Of a stretch of DNA of 64,000 nucleotides, positions 1 through 11,500 are shown piece by piece; the stretch's first letter is position 1; each line of letters opens with the position of its first letter. The stretch comes from Platanthera guangdongensis (Eukaryota > Streptophyta > Magnoliopsida > Asparagales > Orchidaceae). The position numbers were made by a program, and so were the translations under genes. Location of the stretch: contig CM077162.1 in assembly GCA_039583875.1 (NCBI GenBank), positions 163,825,826-163,889,825 on the forward strand, given 5' to 3'. The notes under the pieces were generated by a model, which had not been told where the DNA came from, did no database searches, and worked only from the letters and a program-made list of their open reading frames with translations.

Positions 1-763
1 GATCGCCCAAGCAGCAGGCGAGTTCAGCAGAGGAATCTGAAGGCAGCGGGCGAGCTCGGCAGGGAAAGCCGAACCCGAGCTCGGCATTCGTCGCGACCCC
101 AAGCTCGGCATTTGTCGAGCCAGGCCCGGGCTTTGTCGAGCAGAGCTCGACTAATGAAGGAAGATCGAATGGCGAGCACCGTAGCCAGCTCGCACTCGCC
201 CTATGGAGCTCGGCAGACAGAAGGCGAGCAGGACCTTCAGGGGTGGCCGAGCTCCGCAGCTCGCCCAGTTTTACGAGGTATTTTTTACTATTTTACCCCC
301 GCTGGCCTGCCCATAGCCTCTCAGAACAGCGGAGTTACGCTGTTGACAGACCAATCTGGACTGCACATAGCCGTTCGGAACAGCGGAGGTTGGCTATTTG
401 CAGGCCATTTTCAGAAATCTATAAATAGGACCCAAGGGGTACCTCAGAAAGCATGCTTCTTGTGCCCTCTTGCTTCATCTTTCAAGCGCTTTCTGAGGAT
501 ACCTTAGCTCAGCCTTTGGCTAAGGATGGAAAACACTCTAAGATCTTCCGGGTGTGTGGTGGGACCTCCCCACCGAGCCCTTATGTCAGTTCTTTCTTCT
601 TTCCCTTGTTGTTTTGCTTGCAGGAGCGAAGTAGGTGCGCGATCACCCCTTCCCCAAGGGTGAACTCCACAGGAGACCGTTTTTCGGTTTCAACAGCGAC
701 AACGTTTCTGAGCAGCCTCGTTTAGCCTCTTCCCATTTCGGACCGGGTTCGAGAGTGCGTGAC
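1..763 (+). repeat. LTR-like remnant with TATA box
   Basis: No gene is visible. The stretch is GC-rich to about 290, with recurring AGCTCGGCA words. It then holds a TATAAATA box at 420-427 followed by a pyrimidine-rich transcribed-looking region, the layout of an LTR promoter and leader. It runs straight into a gypsy integrase relic at 764, so it may be the LTR or leader of a related or neighbouring element. No matching second LTR is in the window, so the limits are unknown. Confidence 0.35.
420..427 (+). promoter_or_regulatory. TATA box of LTR-like sequence
   Basis: TATAAATA lies within a TE-like stretch and fits an RNA polymerase II retrotransposon promoter. It is read from sequence only. 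Confidence 0.35.
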
Positions 764-1820
764 CATGAACTTCATTATTCGGTTGTCGCCCTCCCAGGGG
801 TTCGACTGTATCTTGGTCGTTGCGGACAGACTGTCCAAATATGATCATTTTATTCCCCTCCGTCACCCATACACCATCACCACAGTCGCAGATAACTTCA
901 TTAGTGGCATCGTGCGCCTTCATGGGTTTCCTTGGTTGATCGTGATTCACTCTTCTTGAGCACCTTCTGGACCACACTTTTCCGACTATAGGGTACCCGC
1001 CTCCGCATGAGCACCACTTATCACCCGCAGACGGATGACCAGTACGAGGTCCTCAACCATTGATTGTAGACGTACCTCCGCTGTTTTGTGGGGGAGTAAC
1101 CTCGTCGATGGGCCAAGTGGCTCTGTTGGGCAGAGTACTCCGACAACACCGCCTAACTTGTCGCGGCCGGTTCCACCTCTTTCGAGGTCGTCTATGTTCG
1201 GCTGCTGCCCTCCATTCTCTGTCGTCTGCAAGGGGAGTGCCAGGTCGAGAGTCTGGCCGCTGCCCTGCAGGACCGTGATACCATCTTGGACCACTTTAAG
1301 CATCACATCTTACGGGCCCAACAGAAGATGCCATCCTTTGCGAACAGGAAGCGTCGCTCTTTCTTGGTGGGGGGGGGGGTGTTCATCAAATTGCTCCCAT
1401 ACTGCCAGCTGTCTGTGGCCCTCATGCCCTGCCCAATGATAGCCCTTCGGTTTTATGGCCCCTCACCCGCTGCCTCTGCCTCCCCGCCAAAAGTCGCATA
1501 CACTCGATCTTCCACGTCTCTCAGCTACGCTGCGTGGTGGGCAACCACACCACCTTAGATCACATCCCGGCCGGCGTTGATTTCGTCGGTGAGGCGTGTC
1601 GTACTGCCCGACCAAGAAACCTGATCGTCGCTGCGTTCTGTCGGGAGACCCCACTTCAGAGGAAGTCCTGGTCGCCGGGGCCAATCATCCAAAATCTGAC
1701 GCCACATGGTTTCCTCGGGATGATTTCCGCCGCCAGTTCACTGACTACTGCCTTGAGGACAAGACACATTTTTCAGACGGTGGTATTGTTAAGGACGTGC
1801 ACGTCGACGAGACGTCGTGA
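764..1820 (+). pseudogene. Ty3/gypsy integrase and chromodomain-like tail, degenerate
   Basis: This is the 3' end of a chromovirus-type gypsy pol gene, split over several frames. At 764-960 the reading SQGFDCILVVADRLSKYDHF is the integrase core around the first catalytic Asp, followed by FISGIVRLHGFP. STTYHPQTDDQ-like sequence near 1010-1040 is the region of the catalytic Glu. At 1270-1370 RAQQKMPSFANRKRRS matches the integrase C-terminal region, and RFYGP lies near 1450. At 1640-1820 the tail reads EEVLVAGANHPKSDATWFP then FTDYCLEDKTHFSDGGIV, the usual end of such a polyprotein. Multiple frameshifts and stops make it dead. It lies in the intron upstream of the first visible lipase exon. Confidence 0.8.
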
Positions 1821-2431
1821 CGGGTCTACACGTCGACGAGACACCGAAGACGCACCTACAATATGATTATCTTATTTGTATTCTGTTATGTTGTACTCTT
1901 TATTTTGGCACCGTCCTTTTGTTTTCCGCACTCCGCACTTATAAAGGGTTGTGTTGTACTATTTTTCATTATATTTGGATGAATGTGTTTTTGGGTTGCT
2001 CTCTAGAGTTCTCCTCTCAATCTCTTCCTCCTCTTTCTCTCCTTTCCTCTGCCAGCCCTTCCCTACGCCGGATTCCTCTCCGAGAAGGCGAGAACGCATC
2101 ATATCCACTGAAGATATTGACGAAATTTTATTATGAGAATTGAGAGGCATCGTGAAGAAATTTTCATGTTTCCTCCTTAAACTTTTATTTCATACCAAGT
2201 TGCTTTAATATGAAAGTTAGTGACCTCAGCTCAATAACAGATCCTGAGCGCATCACCAACTTGAATATATTTACTATTTCTCAGACATCCATTTTGGATT
2301 TGTCATTTTTATCACTCTCTTTATTGTTTATTAATTATGTATTTATATCATTTCCTTCAGTTTATAATGGATTGTATCTGAACATACATGATTTCTTACC
2401 AGCCTTAGTTTCCTTGATAGCTTACATATAG
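1821..2431 (+). repeat. Probable 3' LTR of the gypsy relic, then intron sequence
   Basis: After the pol stop there is a short tandem ACGTCGACGAGAC duplication (about 1800-1845), then a TTATAAAGGG promoter-like box near 1938-1947 and a pyrimidine-rich region to about 2060, as expected in an LTR. From about 2150 the sequence is AT-rich and looks like host intron, ending in an AG acceptor at 2430-2431. LTR borders cannot be set without a partner copy. Confidence 0.4.
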
Positions 2432-2578
2432 TGGCAAGTCAATTGCACTTCCTTTCAATCTTTCTATCCTCAAATGGGCAGCTGGTACCAGACAAATGCT
2501 TGACATTGCACAGCTACCGGACAGTGTTGACTTTTACAACATATATGGGATTGCATATGACACTCCACACAATGTTTG
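2432..2578 (+). CDS. LCAT3: LCAT3-like exon (first in window)
   Basis: The acceptor AG is at 2430-2431 and the donor GT at 2579-2580. It begins with the last base of a split codon and encodes [20 protein letters not shown] through DTPHNV. The final TG joins the T at 7864 to make the Cys of CYG, which confirms both splice sites. Confidence 0.88.
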
Positions 2579-5500
2579 GTAGGTCAACCATCAACGTAGC
2601 AAATCTCCTTTTTATTATCTTATGCATATTTTTTTGTTAGACGGTGCTATAAATCCCTATGACTGTAGAATATTTATTATTTTGTAATCTCAGTTACTTT
2701 TTCAAATTTTATTGAACTCTTTTGTGTGCACACTGCCACAGAAAATTTGACCCTATTTACCCAAATGTATCTCATTTATGGTTTCTATGCCCATCTTTTG
2801 TTGTGCACCCTTATTTGTTAGTTCCATATTTTTGTGCTAGAGTTTGATGGGAGCAGCATTCTAGACCATTAAAATAGTGCAGGTGATGGGGATCACATTT
2901 CACGGGCAAGCCGACCTTATCAGAACCCGTCCAAATATATTTACACGGGAGATAGACTTAGGATTATCGGATGGACGATCCTTGGCGGTAGTTGTGTTCA
3001 GAATGACTACAATCCCAACCCTCTTGCAAAAATGCAGGGTAAGGTTTGCCTACACTTCACCCTTGTGGTGGACCCTTCGTCGGACCCTCGCTGCGCGGGG
3101 ATGCTTTGTGCACCAGACCGCCCTTTATTATTTCATGTATTATGAATATTTAGTGGTTTTATGTGTCGGCGATCATGACCGCCTGCAGTGAGTTCTAAGT
3201 CTATAAATAGGTGTCTAAGGGTAGATATTCATGCATTCCAGAATTTGAACATATTTTCTGTGCTCTCACAATCTGCCACAGTGGCGATTTCGTGGACCCT
3301 TGGTGTCGAAACCAAGGTAACTAGCTCCTCTTTCACATAGCTACCTAATAATCACCTCCCCCATTCTTCATTCTACATAACTATTGGATCACGAAGCGCA
3401 TTTATTTGGGGGGGGGGGTGAGTAAGAGGATTTAAAAATTCTTTTATGTTATTTAAAACTTAAAATATTCTTTGAATATTTCTTTTAGAACTTCAACAAT
3501 ACATTGTGTATAAGAAAAATAAGAGATGATTTTATTTCATTCAAAAAGAATTACAAATTTTAATCTCTATGACGCTAAAAATCAAATGCGATGAAAGATA
3601 AAATCTTTTGGTTTTCTATATTGACTCGCTCCACAAACCGGTTGACCATAGCCTATTTCACCCTAGATAGACCTCAAGCCACCACTAGACCTGAACTTCT
3701 GCCTAGTCTCCTACTCAAGAGCTGAATTTTCCCTAAGCCTCACACTGACCTAGTCGTCAACACACGAGCGAATTCCACTACGCTCAAAAAGACGTAACTA
3801 AAAGATAAAAAAAATACATAAATGAGAAAACTCCCCTCTAAAGTAATCCTTGATGTTGACGTCGTTTCTCTTGCAATGGTTCTTGTTGCTTAGGATGCTT
3901 CCTCTTCGATGTCCTTCAGATCCTTGAAACTCTCCGCTTGATACGAGTTTATTGCGGCATGAAGACTCCAGTAGAATATTGTGAGAAGGCGCCTTTGATC
4001 ATTGTTTAGTATCAACCTTCAATCTTTTTGCATGATAAAGTCTGGATCTCCATTGATGAAATCTCTCTTGAATGAGTGGGAATGACCTCTCCAATTTCTT
4101 TTGACGGCTAGGGCGAATAAACCTCAAAATTTCGTTAAAATCTACTTAGAGGAAGTAAGGTTTGGGTTGTTTAAATAAAGACGTTCATGTGCAGGGAGAT
4201 ACAAGCCTACAACGTGGCGGTAATAGCTATAGCGAGACGGTAACGACTAATGTTCAATTTTCTCGCTTCCACTGCACTTGAGTAGGAAGCCGAGGCTGTC
4301 ATCTTAGACAATACTTATCGCGTGCGGTAAGACATATTACCCTGCGACAATGTGATATTTCAGCGCACTAAAATGAGATCACCTGCTTCATTGACTCCCC
4401 AATTATTCTGTGATTGATGTGGTTGCCTAAAGGTTTTCGCCGGGCGTTAGCGTTATCGCCGCGCGATAAGGCATTCTATAATCAATTCCCCTTTTTCCCG
4501 CCAAAACAATTTGAATTGCTCCTTGTCAAGTGGTCTTTCTTTCACAACAACTTGGAATCCCTTCTCTCCAATGAGAGTCTAAGACTAAACAAGGTCTCAA
4601 AGACAAGAAATAAAGACTCGCGGCTACTCCCTTATATAGGTGAGTGAAACATACAAATTATGATAATGCATTTTAGGCTACAAAGGCAGAGGGCTAGGAT
4701 GTTTTATCTGTATCACGCTAAGATTGCACCTACGAAAAATGATAGATTATACATACTCTATGGTTTTGAGCGTTTGGCAAGTTTTACCGTACTGCAATTA
4801 GACTCGCGATGCTCTTTGGTTCTGAGTGTCGGGCGGTGAATTTTGTACATGAGCAAAAAATAGGAGTTGCGGAGATGAGAATGCTTAGGTGGATGTGTAG
4901 ACACACGAGATTGGATAAAATTAGGAATAAAAGTATCGGGGAAAAGACAAGAGTAACACCAATTTCAGAGAAGATGTGAGAAGCTCGTCTAAGATGGTTT
5001 GGACACGTACAAAGGAGACCATTAGAGGCACCTGTTAGGCGTTGTGAGAGTCTAGTCACTAGGCATGTTATACGAGGGAGGGGTAGACCAATAAAGACTT
5101 GAAATGAAACTATAAAGAAAGACATGATGTACTTAGACATTAGTGAGATAATGAAAAAAGCTCGGGCACAATGGCGACAAAGGATCCATATAGCCTACCC
5201 CACTATAGTGGGATAAAGGCTTGAGTTTTGTTGTTGTTGTATACATACTCTAAATTAGATTAGGCAAGCTCACTTATCGTTGGTAGCTCACCTCACTCTG
5301 AATGTCCCGGTGCATGATTGGTGATTTGTTGGGAGCAATCCAGAGCGAGGTGAGTTGAAGCAGTGGCCTGGCCCGGATCAGAGGCACATACAGGGTCAAC
5401 GAGGTCGACGATGGTAGTTTGTGTCGATTGGTCCGTCGCTTGTGGCTGGTGAAGAGAATGAGTTGCAGAACTCGAGTGGTCTGACTTTCGCTCGATTGAT

Positions 5501-8500
5501 TGGAATCAATGGAAGCGCAGAGTACTTATCGAAGTCAGCTAATGCAGGACTTGTGATGATGAGATTCGAGTGCTGCTCTAATACCAGGATGTTACGACTT
5601 TCGGATTGCGAGCGGTGCACGGTCTTGAGTGGGAGAAGTGTCTGAGAGGATCCTCTCAACCCTTCCTTGATGTAGCCTTCTCATTGGTGGAAGATATAGT
5701 AGGATCCGAGCTCAACCACTAGGGGAATTTTGCTCAACTCTAGCCCTAGCTTGAGAAATAATTTCATTCATATCCATCCCACTGCCCCCGGGAAAGGTTG
5801 TCAAAATATTGTATAAATGTGGGCTATATAAGATGCATGAGAATATAATAGTGTGAGACAAAAAATATTACATTACCACCCCTCACCTAGGTAACACAAT
5901 ACGCGAGAAATATAATAAGACAAAAATATGGAAAATAAAGATAAAGGTGTGCTCCCATGGCTGCGTGCCGTCCACCACCCCTTCTGGGCCTATAACATCA
6001 ACCAACTCCACTCAACTAAAATCTATCATAGCTTACATTATGATGTAGACTAAAATTAGGGTTTCAAATTAAAATATTTTTTAAGCAAAATAATTTATTT
6101 TGTTATAGAATAAAAGTTGAATTTTAGAAGAGAACGGTATTTTTTAATTTGAAATGTGGACGAGCGGGCCAAATCGAGCTTTCGCGCGCAAAATCACTTT
6201 CAACCGTTTGAGCTTCACGAGATCGTTAATCGTTATTAGAAAAATATTCCGCGGCGCCAAACGAATTGATCCGAAGCGGGATCCGTACATCCACAAGCAA
6301 TTGCACAGGAAATAATTTATGAAATAATGGTAATTGAAATACTTAGAACTTTCGAGGCAAGCTACTAATTACTTAGGGGGATGCATAAATTTAAAACCAA
6401 TTAATTAGAGCAAGATACAGGTACAATTACCACAATAGGGAAGCTAAATCGAAGATCACCTGTGCTGGGAAGAACAACACCTGGTCGTTGGTGGGGATGG
6501 TTTTGAACGGAGTCAACTACTAAGATCACAAGCGGAGCAGTCAGACTTCAAAGTGGTTGCCGGAGTGGGACGACGAGGTCGACGACAACCGACTAGTAGA
6601 GTGGCCACAGGAGGGTTGCCGAAAAAAACAGGTGATGCCGACGTGAGTCCCTCGATTGGTCGAAGGAGGCACCAACACGCGATTGGCAAGTCGAACGAGA
6701 GTCGGTAGTGCTTTCTCCGTCGTCGCACGGGGCTTTGGCGGCGGTGCACTGAGGAAGAAAGTCGGCTTCGACGGCTGATACAGGAACAAAGGAGGTATCC
6801 GATGGCACGGAGAAACGAATATGAATTTTGTTTCTGTGCATTCCGGTCTTTCCATTTAATGCTTTCCAAATGTTAATACCTTTCCCATTTTTTATTGCAT
6901 TTTTAATTTAATGCTCGAAAGTGACTTCCCAAGAATAGCCTTCCGAATATTATTTTCCAAATAGAGCTCCCCAATATCCTTTTTGAGGGATATCTTGTTA
7001 TAATGGATATTTGGGTACTTTTAAATTTTGAATTCCTCTCTAATTTATGTTTATGCATCCTTAAATAATAATTTAAGCTTACTTTTCCCGTCCCAACTAC
7101 CCGATATTACCGGGCCTTTTTTTATTCAAGGTCTCATCGGCCGGTCAAACCGACGAGCTAAAGTAAGTACATGAAATGAGAACGGGTAAAATGAAAATGG
7201 GTACATGAAATGAAATACAAAAATAAAAATAATGGGTAAGCACAATGATGCGACGAAGGATGCATCACATTATCTCTTTGAATCAATCAAAATCTATCAT
7301 TTTTAAACTACATGAAAATAAGAAAATCAATCTTAAATAAAGAATATGTCACATTCAATATTATGTATTGTTAGCCACAAATTAAGGCTAGCTGGAGCTG
7401 CTGGCCAACCCTAATTCTGTTGCCACTGGATTAATATCTGATGGTCCTATTTATTGCATCCCGATTATGATGGCCAGGGGATCTACTGGCAATCTATTTC
7501 ACCGATGAATTTTGTTGACTTGATCTTCAATCTCAATGGTATTATCTGAGTATCAACACCATTGGAAATCTTAATTATTAGTTTAGACAATTGAACTTAT
7601 ACTGGTCCCATTCCCTTTAATTTCTTTACGGTATGTTGTACAACTTGCAATCATGGATGATCTAATTATCCACAACCAGGTCTGATCTTAGATAAACATC
7701 TCTCTTTTTTCCTTTAATGTTTTCATACAAAAATACCATTCGTTTCCACAACATTGCTTCAAGATATAATCTTAAGCAAAGTATTTGTAAATCATTAAGC
7801 ATTTTATGGTTGATTTACAATTTCAAATTAAATTCTTAATTTTCCTGTCCATTTTTGTTGCAGTTATGGGTCTGATGCATCTCCTATTAGTGACTTGTCA
7901 GAAATATGTCATACAATGGTATGCTTTTCAAGTGACGAACCTTTTCTGCAGCTGTTAACCTCTTGATCTTATTCACCTCATAAGTATCATCTCTTTTTTG
8001 TTTTTTAGCCGGAATACTCATATGTCGATGGCGATGGAACAGTTTCTGCTGAGTCGGCTGAGGTAACTATCATTGTCTAACATGAATATTTAAATAAAGA
8101 AGTGTCAGGTATTCATAGTGTGTAGTTTTATTTTTTGCAAAAAAGTGAAATTATTTTCAATGTTATGGGAATTCAAATCTATCTTCATGATATCTTATTT
8201 TAAAAAAACAATCTTGTAAGCCAGAAGGCATAAAAGGATGAACACATAAAAGGATAGTAAAAAGTTACTTGGAGTGTACAGATTTAATTATTTATGTTAA
8301 TAGTGGAAATATAGAACACATAAAAGGATGAACTTTAATGTATCTGCGTAGAAACATGCATTTTTAACATGAATATTTGAATGCGCTTGACAAGTGATGC
8401 AGGGTATGGTCCTAAAGGGGCTAGGGATATGTACTATATGCAATCACACGTCCGGCGATATAAGTTTCTTGCAATAAGTTTTAATTTATAAATCTGAATA

Positions 8501-11500
8501 CCAATTATGTCACAAAAGATAAAGCAACGAACAAGGATACACGGGATGTAGTATATGTGAAAGAGTGCTCAAAGTTTAAATAACTAATAAAATGGATATT
8601 CTCAATGTTCAAGAGCTTGAAACAATGATTACAAATGACACTTTTTGAGTAAACAATAAACATCATTCAATACTAGGAATTAACTTTAAAATAAAGAAAC
8701 TTGCATGGCAATAGTAGTAATAGACTTGGAGAGGATCTCCTGGAGTGGGGGCGAGTAGAAGTATTGAAATTCGGACTCCTGGCGAAGCCTTGGACTGCTG
8801 GACAGCAGGACACTGAGCTGTTTCTGGAATTTCTGGATCTGTAGTGGCTGCCGGCTGCGTGAAGGACACAATGGGAGTGCTGGATAGTGGCTGGCTGCAG
8901 GGAGGAGGGGGTTTTCGAGGAGCCGGAATGCAAGTTTGGAAGAGAGTAACAACTGTTTTGCTGGGCCATGAACATCAGGGAATCCAGCCCATGTTTTGGA
9001 GACAAACCCGTCTCTGGAATAATTTGGGCAGTGGCTTGACAATTGTATTTTAGGGAAGTTTCTTCCTGGATTTGAGATGGGCTTGGGGGGGGGGGGGGGG
9101 GGGGTTGGCAGTGCCGGCTGGGGGAATTTGAGAAGGACTTGAATGGAAGGTGGGGTAAAGGTCAGGAGTGGCATTAGGGAGTTGTGACTTCTGGGAGTAA
9201 TTGGTGGGGCTCGGTTTGAATGTGGGAAATGGGTTTTGGTTTGAAGGGAGTGGGGATAGTGGATAGATGGGTGAAGGGGCCGTTTTTTAGGAGATGTGCC
9301 CTAAAATTGGTGAAGTGGAGGTAGTGCGGTATTGGAAGGGGTGTGGATATTGCTGTTATAGGGAAGTGGGGTGGTTGGCAGGCCGGAGGTGGTCGTCCGC
9401 GAGGCTTCCGGTGGTGGTGGTCGGAGGTGTTTTCCGATGATCGCCAGAAAATCGAAAAGCTGATGAAATGATAAGGGGATTGATGGATCACCGGAGGTGG
9501 CCGGATATGGTTTTCCGATGAATCGCCGAAGGTGGATGAGGGGGATTTCAGAAGTGTTTGTGGGCTGTTTTGGATAATTTAGTAGGGATACGGATGGGGA
9601 ATGTGTAGGGAGGTGTCGGCTATGTGGTGGGAGGTAAGGAGTGGTTCCACGACAAGGGGAAGGTAAGGGTGGCCAGCTATGGGGTGGGGGGTGGAGAGGG
9701 GTGGTTCCACGACAAGGGAAGAGGTAAGGGTGACCATCTAAGAGAGTAGGGGAGGGGAAAATGAAGGCTTCTGCACTCAACTTTCAATACCTCTTTTTAG
9801 AGCCTTCTACCTCTATATGTAGACTAGTGAGGGGAAAACGAGCGGTCATAATTCTCCATTTGTTGCCTTCCGCAAAACAAAGAAAATAACACAATAACAT
9901 TTAAAATGCAAAGAATGAAAAATGTTACGATCGGCGATCCACTTAGGATGAGAGGTCTTGGTCGTCACTGGGTCTGTGGTTGCCAAGAATAGATCCTAAC
10001 GGGTCGAGCGGCCCGATCCCCATCAACTACCCCCATCTCAAATTCATTCATCTTCGAAGAATTGTGTTGGTCGTAATGTCGTCGTAGGGCTGTGGCGAAT
10101 CTCTCAAGCTTTGCTGCAGTAATCCAAGTGTCGCCTATAAAAGTGCGGCCTCGCCAGCGAACCAGGTATCTGATTTTGTCTGGTTTGGGTGCGAGCTCAC
10201 GGGTCACAATCTCAATAAGTTGTTGAGCGGTCCGGAGCCAGTGGATGATGAGACCGGTGCCGGAGGAAGTGTTGTTGCTGTGGACGAAGATGGAGTGGTA
10301 GCTGGATCTGTGATGGTGTCTAACGGTACTGTGTCCGCGGACGATGAAATCTATGTCGATGTACTCGGTACTATTGCGGAATAAGCTAGAACTATAGTTG
10401 GATCAGTGATGATGTGGAATGGTTCGGTGTCCGTGGAAGGTGGAACCTGTGTCGACGGAAGTGGTCCATTAGTGGAAGAACATGTTGATCAATGTACGGC
10501 TCGGCATGTGAAGAACCCACAAAACAACGAAAAAAGGAATATGAGAGGCGCATGATTAGAGAAGGATGCAGACGCAGATGCTGCGAGTGGTGCAGGTAGG
10601 ATGCGTACGCGGCGAGTGAGCAGCACAGGATTAGGGCATGCTTTGATAGCATGTTGACCAATGTAAATGATTTGTTATTGAGAAAGAAACCCTTTACTCA
10701 TACATATACTTGAGTAAGAGGAGTATAAAGGACTAGAATAACCCACTCGGTTATTACAAAATAAAACGATTTCAAATATTTATCTATATTAATTATAACT
10801 ATTGATCCAACTTCAGGCACAATGGCCCACTATAATTATTCATTTGCATCCTATGTGATTCTCCATGCAAGTAAATAGTATCAATGCCAATACTTGGGAC
10901 CATATCCCTCCATAACATCTCAATTCTTCGGAACTCAAGTTTAGGAGGTAGGCTTGCAAGAAGTTCAAATACCTTACTTTGACTTAATTCTGATGTAGAG
11001 TAGGGTGTGTGGTGTTGACCTAAGATGCAATCCTAGTGGTCGTGGGGATGTTACTATGCAGCCCAATATTAATATGCGAAGTGTGCGGCAAGAAATGACG
11101 TTCCTCCGCGTGGAAGGCCAAAGCAAAGTGCGCGGCGGTTAGTTCTTTCCTGCAAATCAAAGCACAAAGAGCGCTTACTACAATATTGGAATATCTAGGC
11201 AATTTAAATTACAACAATATATTTAGTTGCAGAGAGTTCATATAAAAACTAATAACTCACAAGCTTGGGGCTGCCATAGGTGGGTAGATCTGGCTAGGGC
11301 GATGGTTCGGAGGCGGGGCTTGAGGTTACGAGGTTAGATCTGAATGGTGGTGAATGTTTTGGACGGTGGGGGAATGATTTTGTCCATGTCTGGGTGGGGG
11401 GAGACGGATTCTGGATGGGGAGGGACTGAATGACAGATTTGGGCTGTTTTTGGTGGGGTAAAACTGACGGGGGGGGGGGGGGGCTAGATCTGGGCGACAG

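Noticed and set aside
6513..6869. Minus-strand ORFs, about 80-118 codons
   Set aside because: Three overlapping frames, no motif, no splice context; chance.
8686..9780. Pro/Ser-rich minus-strand ORFs
   Set aside because: Several overlapping frames are open at once because of C-rich sequence; no conserved domain.
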